Made by a program: the position numbers and the translations under genes
Notes under the pieces: model-generated
Database searches by the model: none
Seen by the model: the letters and a program-made list of their open reading frames with translations, nothing else
What the model was told of the DNA's origin: nothing
In this document: piece after piece, positions 16,132 to 24,464 of the stretch
Layout of the letters: each line of letters opens with the position of its first letter
Position numbering within the stretch: the first letter of the stretch is position 1
Assembly: GCA_045642225.1 (NCBI GenBank)
Contig: JAZUIN010000111.1
Span: forward strand, 1 to 26,999
DNA length: 26,999 bases
Origin: RUG191 sp045642225
Lineage (GTDB): Bacteria; Bacillota; Clostridia; Lachnospirales; Lachnospiraceae
Direction of reading: 5' to 3'

Positions 16132-16461
16132 TTATGCGTAAAGATCAAGTGTAGCACCTATCATCTCATAGCCTTTAGCTTGACCACCTCTATTATATTC
16201 TGTAGATGGACCTTGAAAGCCTCGCGCTATATCATTATAAACTGCTGACATCTTAACCGTCTCTTCTGCCTTCTCTACTGGAGAAACAAGTCTAGCATTA
16301 GGATATTGAACAGGAGCAACAACACCAACGTCATTAGCACCACCCATATTCTTCAACGCTTCTGCAAATCCTGTAGAAGTTACAGATTGATTTGATAATC
16401 CATAATTTAATGGTTTTACTTGTGAATAGCCATTATTCATGGCTCCAACTCTAAATTCCAT
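16132..16461 (-). CDS. hypothetical 109-residue protein
   Basis: I do not recognise it. It is short, Gly/Asn/Ala-rich, with no signal peptide, membrane helix or cysteine. It has a variable-looking polar N-terminal half, then a conserved-looking C-terminal half (SAVYNDIARGFQG, then YEMIGATLDLYA). It is expected to be real because it has its own promoter (16511-16539), a ribosome site (AAGGTG) just before the ATG, and a strong terminator. An internal ATG at codon 8 is an alternative start. The preceding HD-hydrolase gene has no terminator, so read-through is possible. Confidence 0.7.
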   Translation of the reverse strand: MEFRVGAMNNGYSQVKPLNYGLSNQSVTSTGFAEALKNMGGANDVGVVAPVQYPNARLVSPVEKAEETVKMSAVYNDIARGFQGPSTEYNRGGQAKGYEMIGATLDLYA

Positions 16462-16491
16462 CTTACACCTTCATTCCAAATCTTATTCGAA

Positions 16492-16539
16492 ATAATACCC
16501 TTACCGGAGTATTATATCAACACATTTTCAAAAAATCAA
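16492..16539 (-). promoter_or_regulatory. promoter with overlapping inverted repeat for the 109-residue protein
   Basis: TTGATT (16539-16534), 17-bp spacer, TATAAT (16516-16511). The arms ATAATAC (16492-16498) and GTATTAT (16509-16515) form a 7-bp inverted repeat covering the -10 and start region, where a repressor could act. Confidence 0.6.
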
Positions 16540-16544
16540 TATAT

Positions 16545-17426
16545 TTATCCACAAAAAATTTCCGTATATAACATCTGTAATTCTTTGTACGCTTCTGTAT
16601 CTTCTAGAACATTCAAAACTTCTAATACAGATTTGTAGTACCACTTCTGTTGTAAAGGATCTCTCATATTAAACTTCTCCCACATACAGTCCCCACAAAC
16701 CTTATAATCTGCATAAGACGCTCTCATATTAGACAACTTATCAGCTAACATTATCATTTTCGCTTCTATCGGCTCATCCTTTGCCTTTGCAATGCTTTCT
16801 TCTTTTCTAATTCTCCAGCTAGCTGTCTTGTCCATCTCTGGTCTTTTATTTTCGCTTTCAGCAGCTACTAAATCAGCTACTCTTTTACCAAAATTTCTCT
16901 CTATATCATCATAACCAAACTCAGTATCTTCAACAACGTCGTGAAGCGCTGCCGCTGCAATAACTTCAACATCATTTGTCAAATGTGCTGTAATCATCAT
17001 AGCTTCCATTGGATGTACAATGTATGGTAATTTAGTCCCTTTTCTATAAGCACCAAAATGAGCATTTCCGGCAAATACTATTGCCTTCTCAATAAGCTCA
17101 AACTTGGCTGCTTTATCTTCGCTAGGAAGATATTCTGGAAAATGTGAAGTAAGTCCTGCTAAAATCAATGCATCCACTCTTCGCTTCATATTATCAGGTG
17201 TCATGTAATCTGAAAATCCAACTTCTAAATCATAATACGCACATTGCGTGCAAAACTCGTTATTTTCATCTATGCTCTTGCCCCCATACAAAGGACAATC
17301 TTTGCAATATGACACTTTACTATCAACTACCTCATTAAGTGCCCTACAATAATATTTACCATCTACAGCTTTGGCTGCATGTGGATACAATACATGTGAC
17401 ACTTTTTGATTTTTCATTAGAGCCAT
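16545..17426 (-). CDS. RSH-type HD-domain hydrolase with Cys-rich N-terminus
   Basis: A 293-residue cytoplasmic protein. The region 118-235 matches the (p)ppGpp hydrolase domain of SpoT/Mesh1: AHFGAYRKGTKLPYIVHP (H123, H138), ALHDVVEDT (H162, D163, E166, D167) and LADKLSNM (D229). There is no synthetase domain, so it resembles a small alarmone hydrolase. The residues suggest an active metal centre, but the substrate is inferred. Residues 27-62 hold five cysteines (C27, C41, C44, C59, C62), a possible zinc or Fe-S site not usual in Mesh1. The start at 17426 follows GGAGG by 5 nt; the ATG at 17438 overlaps that site. Its promoter is weak (TTGTAT-17-TAGTAT), with a GTTAATATTAAC palindrome at 17492-17503. 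Confidence 0.85.
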   Translation of the reverse strand: MALMKNQKVSHVLYPHAAKAVDGKYYCRALNEVVDSKVSYCKDCPLYGGKSIDENNEFCTQCAYYDLEVGFSDYMTPDNMKRRVDALILAGLTSHFPEYLPSEDKAAKFELIEKAIVFAGNAHFGAYRKGTKLPYIVHPMEAMMITAHLTNDVEVIAAAALHDVVEDTEFGYDDIERNFGKRVADLVAAESENKRPEMDKTASWRIRKEESIAKAKDEPIEAKMIMLADKLSNMRASYADYKVCGDCMWEKFNMRDPLQQKWYYKSVLEVLNVLEDTEAYKELQMLYTEIFCG

Positions 17427-17584
17427 AAATACCTCCATGAACTAAATTACATATATGGATAATACTATCTTAGTTCCTAAAGATATACAATGTTAATATT
17501 AACTAAAATAGTCCTCATCTTCTCCTCTACGCATTATAATAGGTAACCGCTCATAGTTTTATATACAAATTGTCGAAAATATTA

Positions 17585-17613
17585 TTGAAAAACACAACTA
17601 TTGTTGTTAAAAT
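17585..17613 (+). promoter_or_regulatory. promoter of the hydrogenase-chemoreceptor gene
   Basis: TTGAAA (17585-17590), 17-bp spacer, TAAAAT (17608-17613). The spacer contains ACAAC-TATT-GTTGT, a small inverted repeat. The start is near 17620, before AAAGGAGG and the ATG at 17643. Confidence 0.6.
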
Positions 17614-17642
17614 ATCACTAGGATTTCAAAGGAGGCTTTAAG

Positions 17643-19610
17643 ATGGAAGAATTAATAAAAACCAATGACAACTGTATAGGCTGCAACAAATGTATAAGTG
17701 TTTGTAGTAGCCCTGGAGCAAACCAAGCAATTATGCAAGATGGAAAGAACAAAATTATTGTTGATCCTAATAGATGTACCGCATGCGGAGCGTGTATTGA
17801 TGTTTGTGAACACAACGCTAGAGAATTTGCTGATGATACTATCAAATTCATAGAAGACCTCAAGAAAGGTGAAGCAATTTCAGTTCTTGTTGACCCTTCA
17901 ATGAAAGCAAATTATTTAGAAGATTATGATAAGATTCTAGGGAAGTTAAAAACTCTTGGCGTCAACAAAATAATCAATACTGCTATTGGTTCAAACATTT
18001 CAACTTGGGCCTACATTAATTATATGAACGAAACTGGCTTTAGCGGTGGTCTTTCAACCACTTGTCCTTCAACGGTAGAATATATCGAGAAATACGAGCC
18101 AGATTTAATTGGCAAATTAATGCCAATCCAATCACCTATGATGTGCACAGCTATCTATGCTAAAAAATACCTTAACATTTCAGATAAGCTAGCTTTTATC
18201 GGTCCATGTATCGCAAAAAGCAAGGAAATAAAAGATCCTAACACAAAAGGTGATGTTGCATACAACATTACATTTGCTAAGTTAATGGAATATTTCAAAG
18301 AAAATTCTGTAAACTCTTCCGATGACGTTGTTGCCGATGACGAATACGGCTTAGGCACGATTTATACAATTCCTGGTGGACTTACTGAAAATATCAAATG
18401 GTTCTTAGGTGAAGATGCTAGCCTCAAGCACATAAATGGCGAAAAGAAAATGTATCAAGAGTTATCTAATAAGAAGGATTTCATCAAGAGTAATCAAAAT
18501 CCTTATAAGGTTATCGAATGCTTGAACTGTTCTGGTGGATGTTTATACGGAACTGGATGTGAAGCTACTAAGATAAATGACGAATCTGTAAATACAAACC
18601 TTTACAAAATACAAGCAAATGAAACTCCTTCTAAGAAATCTCCTTGGAGTTCTTCACTCACTCCAAGCAAGCGTCTAGCTTTATTAAATAAGCAATTTGC
18701 TAAGCTTGACCGTAACGATTTCGAAAGAAAATTCAATAACAAATCTGGTTTTTGTAAATTTAATGTTCCAAGTCCTACAGAAATCGATGCTATTTATAAC
18801 GATTTGCTCAAAGATACTGACGAGAAAAGAACTATAAACTGCAGTTGCTGTGGATATGATTCTTGCGCTATCATGGCAATAGCAATTCACAATGATTTCA
18901 ATATGAAAGAGAATTGTGTACATTATATAAAGGACAATTCTTTACAAGAACAAGAACTTCATCATCAAGCAGAAATAGAACAAGCTGAAGCAGAAAACCA
19001 AGAACAAATTAATGAACAGTCACTTGAAATCCTTAACAAGCTTAAAGAAAGCTTTGACACTCTTGGTTCTTCTATTTCAAATATTGCTGATAATACAGAT
19101 GCTAACTCAAAGCAATCAGTTACAATTGCCGATGCTATGAGTAACATCAATACTTTTGCTATGAACTTACAAGATGTTCTTGCTAACATCAAAACATATG
19201 TTGATAAACTAGAAGAAAACAACGCAGAAGTAATTGCTATATCTAACCAGACTAACCTACTTGCTCTTAATGCATCAATTGAAGCTGCAAGAGCCGGTGA
19301 GGCAGGTAGAGGTTTCGCTGTTGTTGCTGACGAAATTAAGCAACTCGCTGAAGGTTCTAAGAACACAGCCGATGACAGTAACCAAAATAATAAAGATATC
19401 AGAAGTGCATTAGATGCTCTTCTAAGTGATGTTGATAAAATGCTTCAAATCGTTACTGAAGTAAACGACGAGTCCAAAACTCTTGCTACTACTTCTGAAG
19501 AAGCAACAGAAAATATCAATTCAGTAATCGAAGTAACTAATGAGGTAAAAGAAAACATTTACAACATTTTCGATGATGAGATCGTAGCACAATTCAAAGA
19601 AGGACAATAA
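17643..19610 (+). CDS. soluble chemoreceptor fused to ferredoxin and [FeFe]-hydrogenase-like sensor domains
   Basis: A 655-residue protein with no membrane helix. Two [4Fe-4S] motifs open it (C11, C14, C17, C21; C45, C48, C51, C55). The [FeFe]-hydrogenase H-cluster domain (about 70-320) keeps four candidate ligands: C141 (TTCPST), C189 (GPCIAKSKE), C296 and C300 (CSGGC). A further Fe-S domain follows (C400-C403, C408, C425). A coiled coil and a methyl-accepting chemotaxis signalling hairpin (about 440-645) end it, with the tip IEAARAGEAGRGFAVVADEI. It probably senses H2 or redox state and controls CheA. The usual catalytic Cys next to C141 is Thr140. This fits sensory (group C-like) rather than metabolic hydrogenases. 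It is monocistronic, with a strong ribosome site. No TM or PAS domain is seen. Confidence 0.9.
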   Translation: MEELIKTNDNCIGCNKCISVCSSPGANQAIMQDGKNKIIVDPNRCTACGACIDVCEHNAREFADDTIKFIEDLKKGEAISVLVDPSMKANYLEDYDKILGKLKTLGVNKIINTAIGSNISTWAYINYMNETGFSGGLSTTCPSTVEYIEKYEPDLIGKLMPIQSPMMCTAIYAKKYLNISDKLAFIGPCIAKSKEIKDPNTKGDVAYNITFAKLMEYFKENSVNSSDDVVADDEYGLGTIYTIPGGLTENIKWFLGEDASLKHINGEKKMYQELSNKKDFIKSNQNPYKVIECLNCSGGCLYGTGCEATKINDESVNTNLYKIQANETPSKKSPWSSSLTPSKRLALLNKQFAKLDRNDFERKFNNKSGFCKFNVPSPTEIDAIYNDLLKDTDEKRTINCSCCGYDSCAIMAIAIHNDFNMKENCVHYIKDNSLQEQELHHQAEIEQAEAENQEQINEQSLEILNKLKESFDTLGSSISNIADNTDANSKQSVTIADAMSNINTFAMNLQDVLANIKTYVDKLEENNAEVIAISNQTNLLALNASIEAARAGEAGRGFAVVADEIKQLAEGSKNTADDSNQNNKDIRSALDALLSDVDKMLQIVTEVNDESKTLATTSEEATENINSVIEVTNEVKENIYNIFDDEIVAQFKEGQ

Positions 19611-19621
19611 AGCATAAAATA

Positions 19622-19659
19622 CCCCTTAAGATTATACATTTAATCATAATCTTAAGGGG
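19622..19659. terminator. shared convergent terminator
   Basis: A perfect 14-bp stem (19622-19635 with 19646-19659, CCCCTTAAGATTAT and its complement), with T runs on both strands. It ends the chemoreceptor gene on the plus strand and alaX on the minus strand. Confidence 0.92.
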
Positions 19660-19664
19660 TTTTA

Positions 19665-20963
19665 TTATCTAAAAAATTCTAAAAACAAATCTATTTGCTT
19701 ATCTTCTAAATTACCTTGTACCATTTGAGGTGAACCGCCGCCCTTTACGTCTAGCTCATTTCTTAGCATCTCATATACTTCTTTACAATTTACATTTTCA
19801 CTAGACAAAACGAATGAATATCCTTTACTCGATTTACTAATCGCTCCACAAACTTTAGATGGATATTTCTTCACTTCACCATTAATGAAATTTCTAATAA
19901 CCTTCGAATCAACGTCCTCTATATTGTAAATCATATAATTATCATTAAATATATGCTTATCTATTAAAGTTTGATACATCTCTTTCGGTTGCGTATCAGC
20001 TCCAGACATAGCAAACTCTACAATCAGAGATAATTGCTCTAAATTTTGTCTATTAGAATTCATCAACGCAAACTTATTCTCGTCTCGCTGTTCTAATACT
20101 CTTTCAACTGCCTTAGCAGCTTCATCTTTAGCGGCACTTAAAATGTGACTTATATCTCGTAAGACCTTGTCCTGTTCTCTAATATATTCTAGTGTTCTAC
20201 TACCGCATAAGATACTAATTCTCACTCCACCCTTATAATTGATGTAGTCAATCACCTTGCAAATACCAATTTCACCCGTTTTCGCAACATGAGGTGCACA
20301 ACAAGCACATATGTCTACCCCGACAACTTCCACTATCCTAAGCGCTTCATCAATCTCTTTCTTACTGCGATAATTTAACTTCTCTAATTCTTCTCTAGAA
20401 GGATAATATGCTTTCACATCAACATTTTGATATATACATTCATTAGTCTTCGTCTCAAGAAATTCTATATCTTCTGGCTTAAGTGGTTTATCATAATCAA
20501 AAGTAACTACAGAATCACTAAGATGAAATCCAACATTTTCACAGCCAAAATATTTATTAGCAAAGCCAGAAAAAATATGCTCCGCACTATGCTGCTGCAT
20601 ATTAGAAAATCTATGTTCAAAATCGACTTCACCTTGAATAGCCTCACCAATAATTTGTTGCAAGGAATCATGTGATATAACGCTCTCTCCTTCATCGTCA
20701 TCCTTTCTCGGTTTACAATAATGAAATATTATTCTATCTCTAATTTGAACGTCGAGAACGTCACATGTATACTCCCCAAGGAGTACAGTGCCTTTATCTG
20801 GTGTCTGTCCTCCTTCTTCTGGGAAAAACAGTGTCTTGTCTAGCACTAGTTCTATCATTCCTTCTTGTAAATTTGCACCAATAACTATCGCTTCAAACTT
20901 AGTAGCATAAGCATTTTCATCGTAAAGTTTAATTGTTTTATTAAATGTGTTATTATTTTCCAT
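19665..20963 (-). CDS. AlaX-type trans-editing protein (alanyl-tRNA editing, with DHHA1 domain)
   Basis: A 432-residue stand-alone relative of the AlaRS editing domain; such proteins deacylate Ser- or Gly-tRNA-Ala. The N-terminal part (FFPEEGGQTPDKGT) is followed by the zinc editing site: H125-SAE-H129 and C221-CAP-H225. The C-terminal region (about 255-430, with GGGSPQMVQG) is the DHHA1 domain, which places it among long AlaX forms. I start it at the ATG at 20963. It has no ribosome site, and TATAAT ends 6 nt before it, so the mRNA may be leaderless. The start codon sits in the loop of a 16-bp inverted repeat. It is divergent from the EamA gene. Confidence 0.9.
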   Translation of the reverse strand: MENNNTFNKTIKLYDENAYATKFEAIVIGANLQEGMIELVLDKTLFFPEEGGQTPDKGTVLLGEYTCDVLDVQIRDRIIFHYCKPRKDDDEGESVISHDSLQQIIGEAIQGEVDFEHRFSNMQQHSAEHIFSGFANKYFGCENVGFHLSDSVVTFDYDKPLKPEDIEFLETKTNECIYQNVDVKAYYPSREELEKLNYRSKKEIDEALRIVEVVGVDICACCAPHVAKTGEIGICKVIDYINYKGGVRISILCGSRTLEYIREQDKVLRDISHILSAAKDEAAKAVERVLEQRDENKFALMNSNRQNLEQLSLIVEFAMSGADTQPKEMYQTLIDKHIFNDNYMIYNIEDVDSKVIRNFINGEVKKYPSKVCGAISKSSKGYSFVLSSENVNCKEVYEMLRNELDVKGGGSPQMVQGNLEDKQIDLFLEFFR

Positions 20964-20985
20964 GTGGCTATTATAACACATTTAA
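20941..20985. repeat. large inverted repeat centred on the alaX start codon
   Basis: Arms 20941-20956 and 20970-20985 pair at 15 of 16 positions (TTAAATGTGTTATTAT versus TTAAATGTGTTATAAT), with a 13-nt spacer holding the ATG. One arm includes the alaX -10 (20975-20970), and the other a possible plus-strand -10 (20951-20956). Operator or RNA hairpin. Confidence 0.8.
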
Positions 20986-21019
20986 AATACTTTTAGGCCA
21001 AACAATATTAAGGATGAAT

Positions 21020-21964
21020 ATGAGTAACAAAAAACCAATTGATTTCAAATTAATACTACTTGCTATAATTGCTACTTTCTTATGGGGCAGTGCTTTTCCT
21101 GCTGTCAAAATTGGTTTTAACTATTTCAATATAACCAACACTAACATTGGCGCACAAATGTTATTTGCAGGCATCCGCTTTTTGCTTGCAGGCCTCTTTG
21201 TTCTAATAATCGGAAGCATAGCCAAGAAAAATATTTTTATTCCTGGATTATATAAACCATCTAATTCAAATCAACCTACCGAGATAATTCCACTTTCAAA
21301 TATATGGAAATCTATACTACTTCTTGCCCTAACACAAACGCTACTTCAATATACGTGCTACTACATTGGTCTTGCTAATGTAACAGGCACTCGTGGCTCT
21401 ATATTTAATTCCTTAAGTACCATTTTATCAGTGACTTTCGGCATGATATATTTCAAGAGTCGTTTTACAAAAAATAAAATAATAGGAATACTAACTGGAA
21501 TTATAGGCGTTACATATCTATGCTTTTTCAGCGGTGTTGGCGGAAATGTTTCTCTACTAGGAGATGGTATGCTACTATTTTCTGCTTGTTTTTCTGCTTT
21601 AGGAAGCATTATTAACAAAAAGACCGCCCAGAATTTGGACCCATTCTTCTTAGCAGGCTCACACTTATTCATAGGCGGTTTTTGTCTTACAATTATTGGT
21701 CTAGTTCTAAAAGGATCTTTCGCCTTTAACGGACCGATTTCAATTGCTTTACTTTTATATTTAGTTTTCATTTCTGCTGTAGCATTTTCTATATGGTCTT
21801 ATCTGCTTGCAAAATATCCTATAGAAAAGGTTGGTGTCTTCCAATTCTTAATACCAATATTTGGCGCCTTACTTTCATGCATATTTCTTGGCGAAGAACT
21901 AAACATTGCAACTATAATATCACTAGTACTTGTATCAATAGGAATTATCTTTGTCCAAAAATAA
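21020..21964 (+). CDS. EamA/DMT-superfamily transporter
   Basis: A 314-residue inner-membrane protein with about ten hydrophobic helices in two EamA repeats. The typical first-helix motif is ATFLWGSAFPAVKIG, and the second half closes with FLIPIFGALLSCIFLGE. Family members export amino acids or metabolites or salvage small molecules; the substrate cannot be inferred. The start at 21020 follows TTAAGGA by 5 nt. Earlier in-frame ATGs would begin inside the alaX inverted repeat. It shares the divergent regulatory region with alaX and converges on the GGDEF-EAL gene with a 3-bp gap and no visible terminator. Confidence 0.9.
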   Translation: MSNKKPIDFKLILLAIIATFLWGSAFPAVKIGFNYFNITNTNIGAQMLFAGIRFLLAGLFVLIIGSIAKKNIFIPGLYKPSNSNQPTEIIPLSNIWKSILLLALTQTLLQYTCYYIGLANVTGTRGSIFNSLSTILSVTFGMIYFKSRFTKNKIIGILTGIIGVTYLCFFSGVGGNVSLLGDGMLLFSACFSALGSIINKKTAQNLDPFFLAGSHLFIGGFCLTIIGLVLKGSFAFNGPISIALLLYLVFISAVAFSIWSYLLAKYPIEKVGVFQFLIPIFGALLSCIFLGEELNIATIISLVLVSIGIIFVQK

Positions 21965-21967
21965 CAT

Positions 21968-24385
21968 TTACCATATATCAAGCTTAAGAACTTCTTCCTT
22001 AGGTAATGGTCTCGAGAATAAATATCCTTGACAGTAGTCACATCCTAATTCTTTCAACAACTCAAATTGCTCTTCTGTCTCAACACCCTCGCACAAAGAT
22101 TTGACATTAAGTTCCCTTATCATATCAATGATAGAACGTAAAACAATCTTTGACTTCTCACTAACATCCTTAATAAATACCATATCTAACTTAACGACAT
22201 CAAAATCATAACTTTTGAGCGTATTAAGAGACGAATATCCCGAACCAAAATCGTCCATCCACACACTATATTTTCTGTCATGAAAATCTTCAACTATATT
22301 CTTAATTCGCTGCTCATCGTCCATCAATGCAGATTCGGTAATTTCGATATCAATCAAATCATGTGAAATGTTATATTTATCTATTATGTCATCTATAGCG
22401 CTCATAATATCAATTGCTTCAAAATCTTTTCTAGACAAGTTAATAGAAACTGGCACTACCTTGTAACCTTTTTCTCTAAAGCTAATAATATCTTTACACG
22501 CTTGTTCAACCACATACAAATCCAACTTATATATCAAATGTGCTTTCTCTAAGGTTTCAATAAATTCAAACGGTGGCAACATACCAACTGTAGGATCATT
22601 CCATCTAGACAACGCCTCAAATCCCACACATTTTTTTGTCTTAGCATCAACTACCGGTTGATAGAACACTTTAATCCAATCATTAGCTATAGCATCATCA
22701 ATACTATCTATAATGTCTTGATGTCGCTCTCTATTACGCTCCAAGTCGTTATCATAATACTTAATTGCATCATAATAACGTCCTCTTATGTTATCGCAAG
22801 CTAGCTTCGCATTATCACAAGCTCTGTTAATATCTTCCCTACCATCCTTCATAACATATATGCCAAGTCGTATAACATTCTTATAATCGTTGCTCATGTC
22901 ACGAAGAACTTCTCTGCCTGTAAAAATACTATCCTCAAAAACTTGTTTTTCTGTCATAACAACAAAATGGTCATCTGAAAATCTCGAAAGCAATTGTGTA
23001 GGATAAACACTCTTTATGGCATCAGCTAAATCCTTCAGGAACTTGTCGCCTCTACTAAAGCCGTACTTAGCATTAAAGGTTTTGAAATTATCAATATCAA
23101 AGTGAAGAACCGTATACTCTTCATCAGGATTTTTCAACAAAATCTCCGCAGCGTTTTTCTTAAAGCTCTTCTCATCCAACAGCCCCGTCAATTCATCTAG
23201 AGTATCTGAAAAAATTTCTTTATTTACATTTTCCATATTAAATGTATATGTAACAGCAACATTACGTCCTGCCTCTTTAGCAGCATATAACGCCATATCG
23301 GCTTGAGTATATAGTTCATCGTAAGACATTACGTCAATACAAGTTCTAATACCAATCGACGCAGAAATCGAAGAAATTGGTCCTACGGAAGTTTTATTCA
23401 ATTCGCCTATCAACTCATTAACCTTTTTCAGAACATCTTCCTCATTCTCTTCTGATGTAATGAGCATAATAAACTCGTCTCCACCCAGTCTACCTACCAG
23501 ATTACCGTAATCCTTATCCCTATCTAATTCGAAGTTTTCACCAACTGGCAAACACAATGTAACACCTAATACATTTCGTATACATTCTCCAACTGCCTCA
23601 ATTGCTCGATCCCCAACTTGGTGCCCATAGGTATCATTAATATTTTTAAATTTATCTACATCAAGAATCGCAATTGCATAACAGTCACCAGTCTTTCTAT
23701 GTTGCATATATTGTTCAAACTGTTTTATGAAAACCTTACGCATCAACACTTTAGATAATTGATCAAAAGTAGATGCAATTGTAAGCTGTACCTTCTGTTC
23801 TTGGTTCTCTTTCAAATTGAGAAGCTCTCTCATTCTATTAGATTGAAACAAATAATGTATTCCAACCCCCATAACCGAAAACAAAATTACTGTTAGAAGA
23901 TAATTATTTAAATATTGGAATTGCTCTGGCCCAAATCTAGCCACAATGATAAAGGCAAACATATTTCCCCAATAAAAAACCATCGTGCCTATCATGGTAT
24001 GCATATAAAACAAAGGAAATACCACTGTAATAGCTGGATATAATGCTGCTCCAGCAAAGGTATTAAGACGCATTATGTATACTGCGAACAGCAACATAAC
24101 TTCAACCGATGCATAATAAAAGATATAATTATTAAATTTGCTTTTTGTTCTCACTAAAAAATATATAACAGCTATGATAGCCTCTACTATCATGAAGTAT
24201 TTTGCCTTCTCAAGTGGCAAATCCATAACAAAGCTAAGAACATGAAATATTATTAATACGAGGAATTCACAAATCAAAACGATTGACAAACTCGTATCAT
24301 TTCCTTGTTGAATTAAATGTTTTGCTTGTTTAGCCTTCTTTGGGTCAACACCATATGTGTTAAACCATTTCAACTCCTGTAACAT
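21968..24385 (-). CDS. membrane-bound GGDEF-GGDEF-EAL protein (c-di-GMP turnover)
   Basis: An 805-residue protein. Several N-terminal membrane helices (about 33-180) form a sensor module of unknown ligand. A GGDEF domain (about 233-378) keeps GGDEF at 301-305 and metal Asp in LDVDKFKNIND, with no RxxD inhibitory site in the usual place (DYGN instead). A second GGDEF-like domain (about 395-545) has SDDHF at 470-474 and is degenerate. A C-terminal EAL domain (about 555-800) has EAL at 590-592, NLSRKDF, EITES, MDDFGSGYSSL, KLD and EGVET, the full set expected for an active phosphodiesterase. It may both make and degrade c-di-GMP. Start: AGGGGG 4-5 nt before the ATG. Confidence 0.94.
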   Translation of the reverse strand: MLQELKWFNTYGVDPKKAKQAKHLIQQGNDTSLSIVLICEFLVLIIFHVLSFVMDLPLEKAKYFMIVEAIIAVIYFLVRTKSKFNNYIFYYASVEVMLLFAVYIMRLNTFAGAALYPAITVVFPLFYMHTMIGTMVFYWGNMFAFIIVARFGPEQFQYLNNYLLTVILFSVMGVGIHYLFQSNRMRELLNLKENQEQKVQLTIASTFDQLSKVLMRKVFIKQFEQYMQHRKTGDCYAIAILDVDKFKNINDTYGHQVGDRAIEAVGECIRNVLGVTLCLPVGENFELDRDKDYGNLVGRLGGDEFIMLITSEENEEDVLKKVNELIGELNKTSVGPISSISASIGIRTCIDVMSYDELYTQADMALYAAKEAGRNVAVTYTFNMENVNKEIFSDTLDELTGLLDEKSFKKNAAEILLKNPDEEYTVLHFDIDNFKTFNAKYGFSRGDKFLKDLADAIKSVYPTQLLSRFSDDHFVVMTEKQVFEDSIFTGREVLRDMSNDYKNVIRLGIYVMKDGREDINRACDNAKLACDNIRGRYYDAIKYYDNDLERNRERHQDIIDSIDDAIANDWIKVFYQPVVDAKTKKCVGFEALSRWNDPTVGMLPPFEFIETLEKAHLIYKLDLYVVEQACKDIISFREKGYKVVPVSINLSRKDFEAIDIMSAIDDIIDKYNISHDLIDIEITESALMDDEQRIKNIVEDFHDRKYSVWMDDFGSGYSSLNTLKSYDFDVVKLDMVFIKDVSEKSKIVLRSIIDMIRELNVKSLCEGVETEEQFELLKELGCDYCQGYLFSRPLPKEEVLKLDIW

Positions 24386-24464
24386 AAAATCCCCCTTGCT
24401 ACATACCTTCTTTTCAATTTTATCACACTTCCCCCATTGATACTATAAAACCCGTCGTCTAGAT

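Noticed and set aside
18965..19366. A 133-codon minus-strand open frame
   Set aside because: It is the antisense shadow of the chemotaxis signalling domain; its repetitive Ser/Ala/Leu composition follows from the coiled coil on the other strand.
21361..21771. A 136-codon minus-strand open frame
   Set aside because: It is the antisense shadow of the EamA transporter gene.
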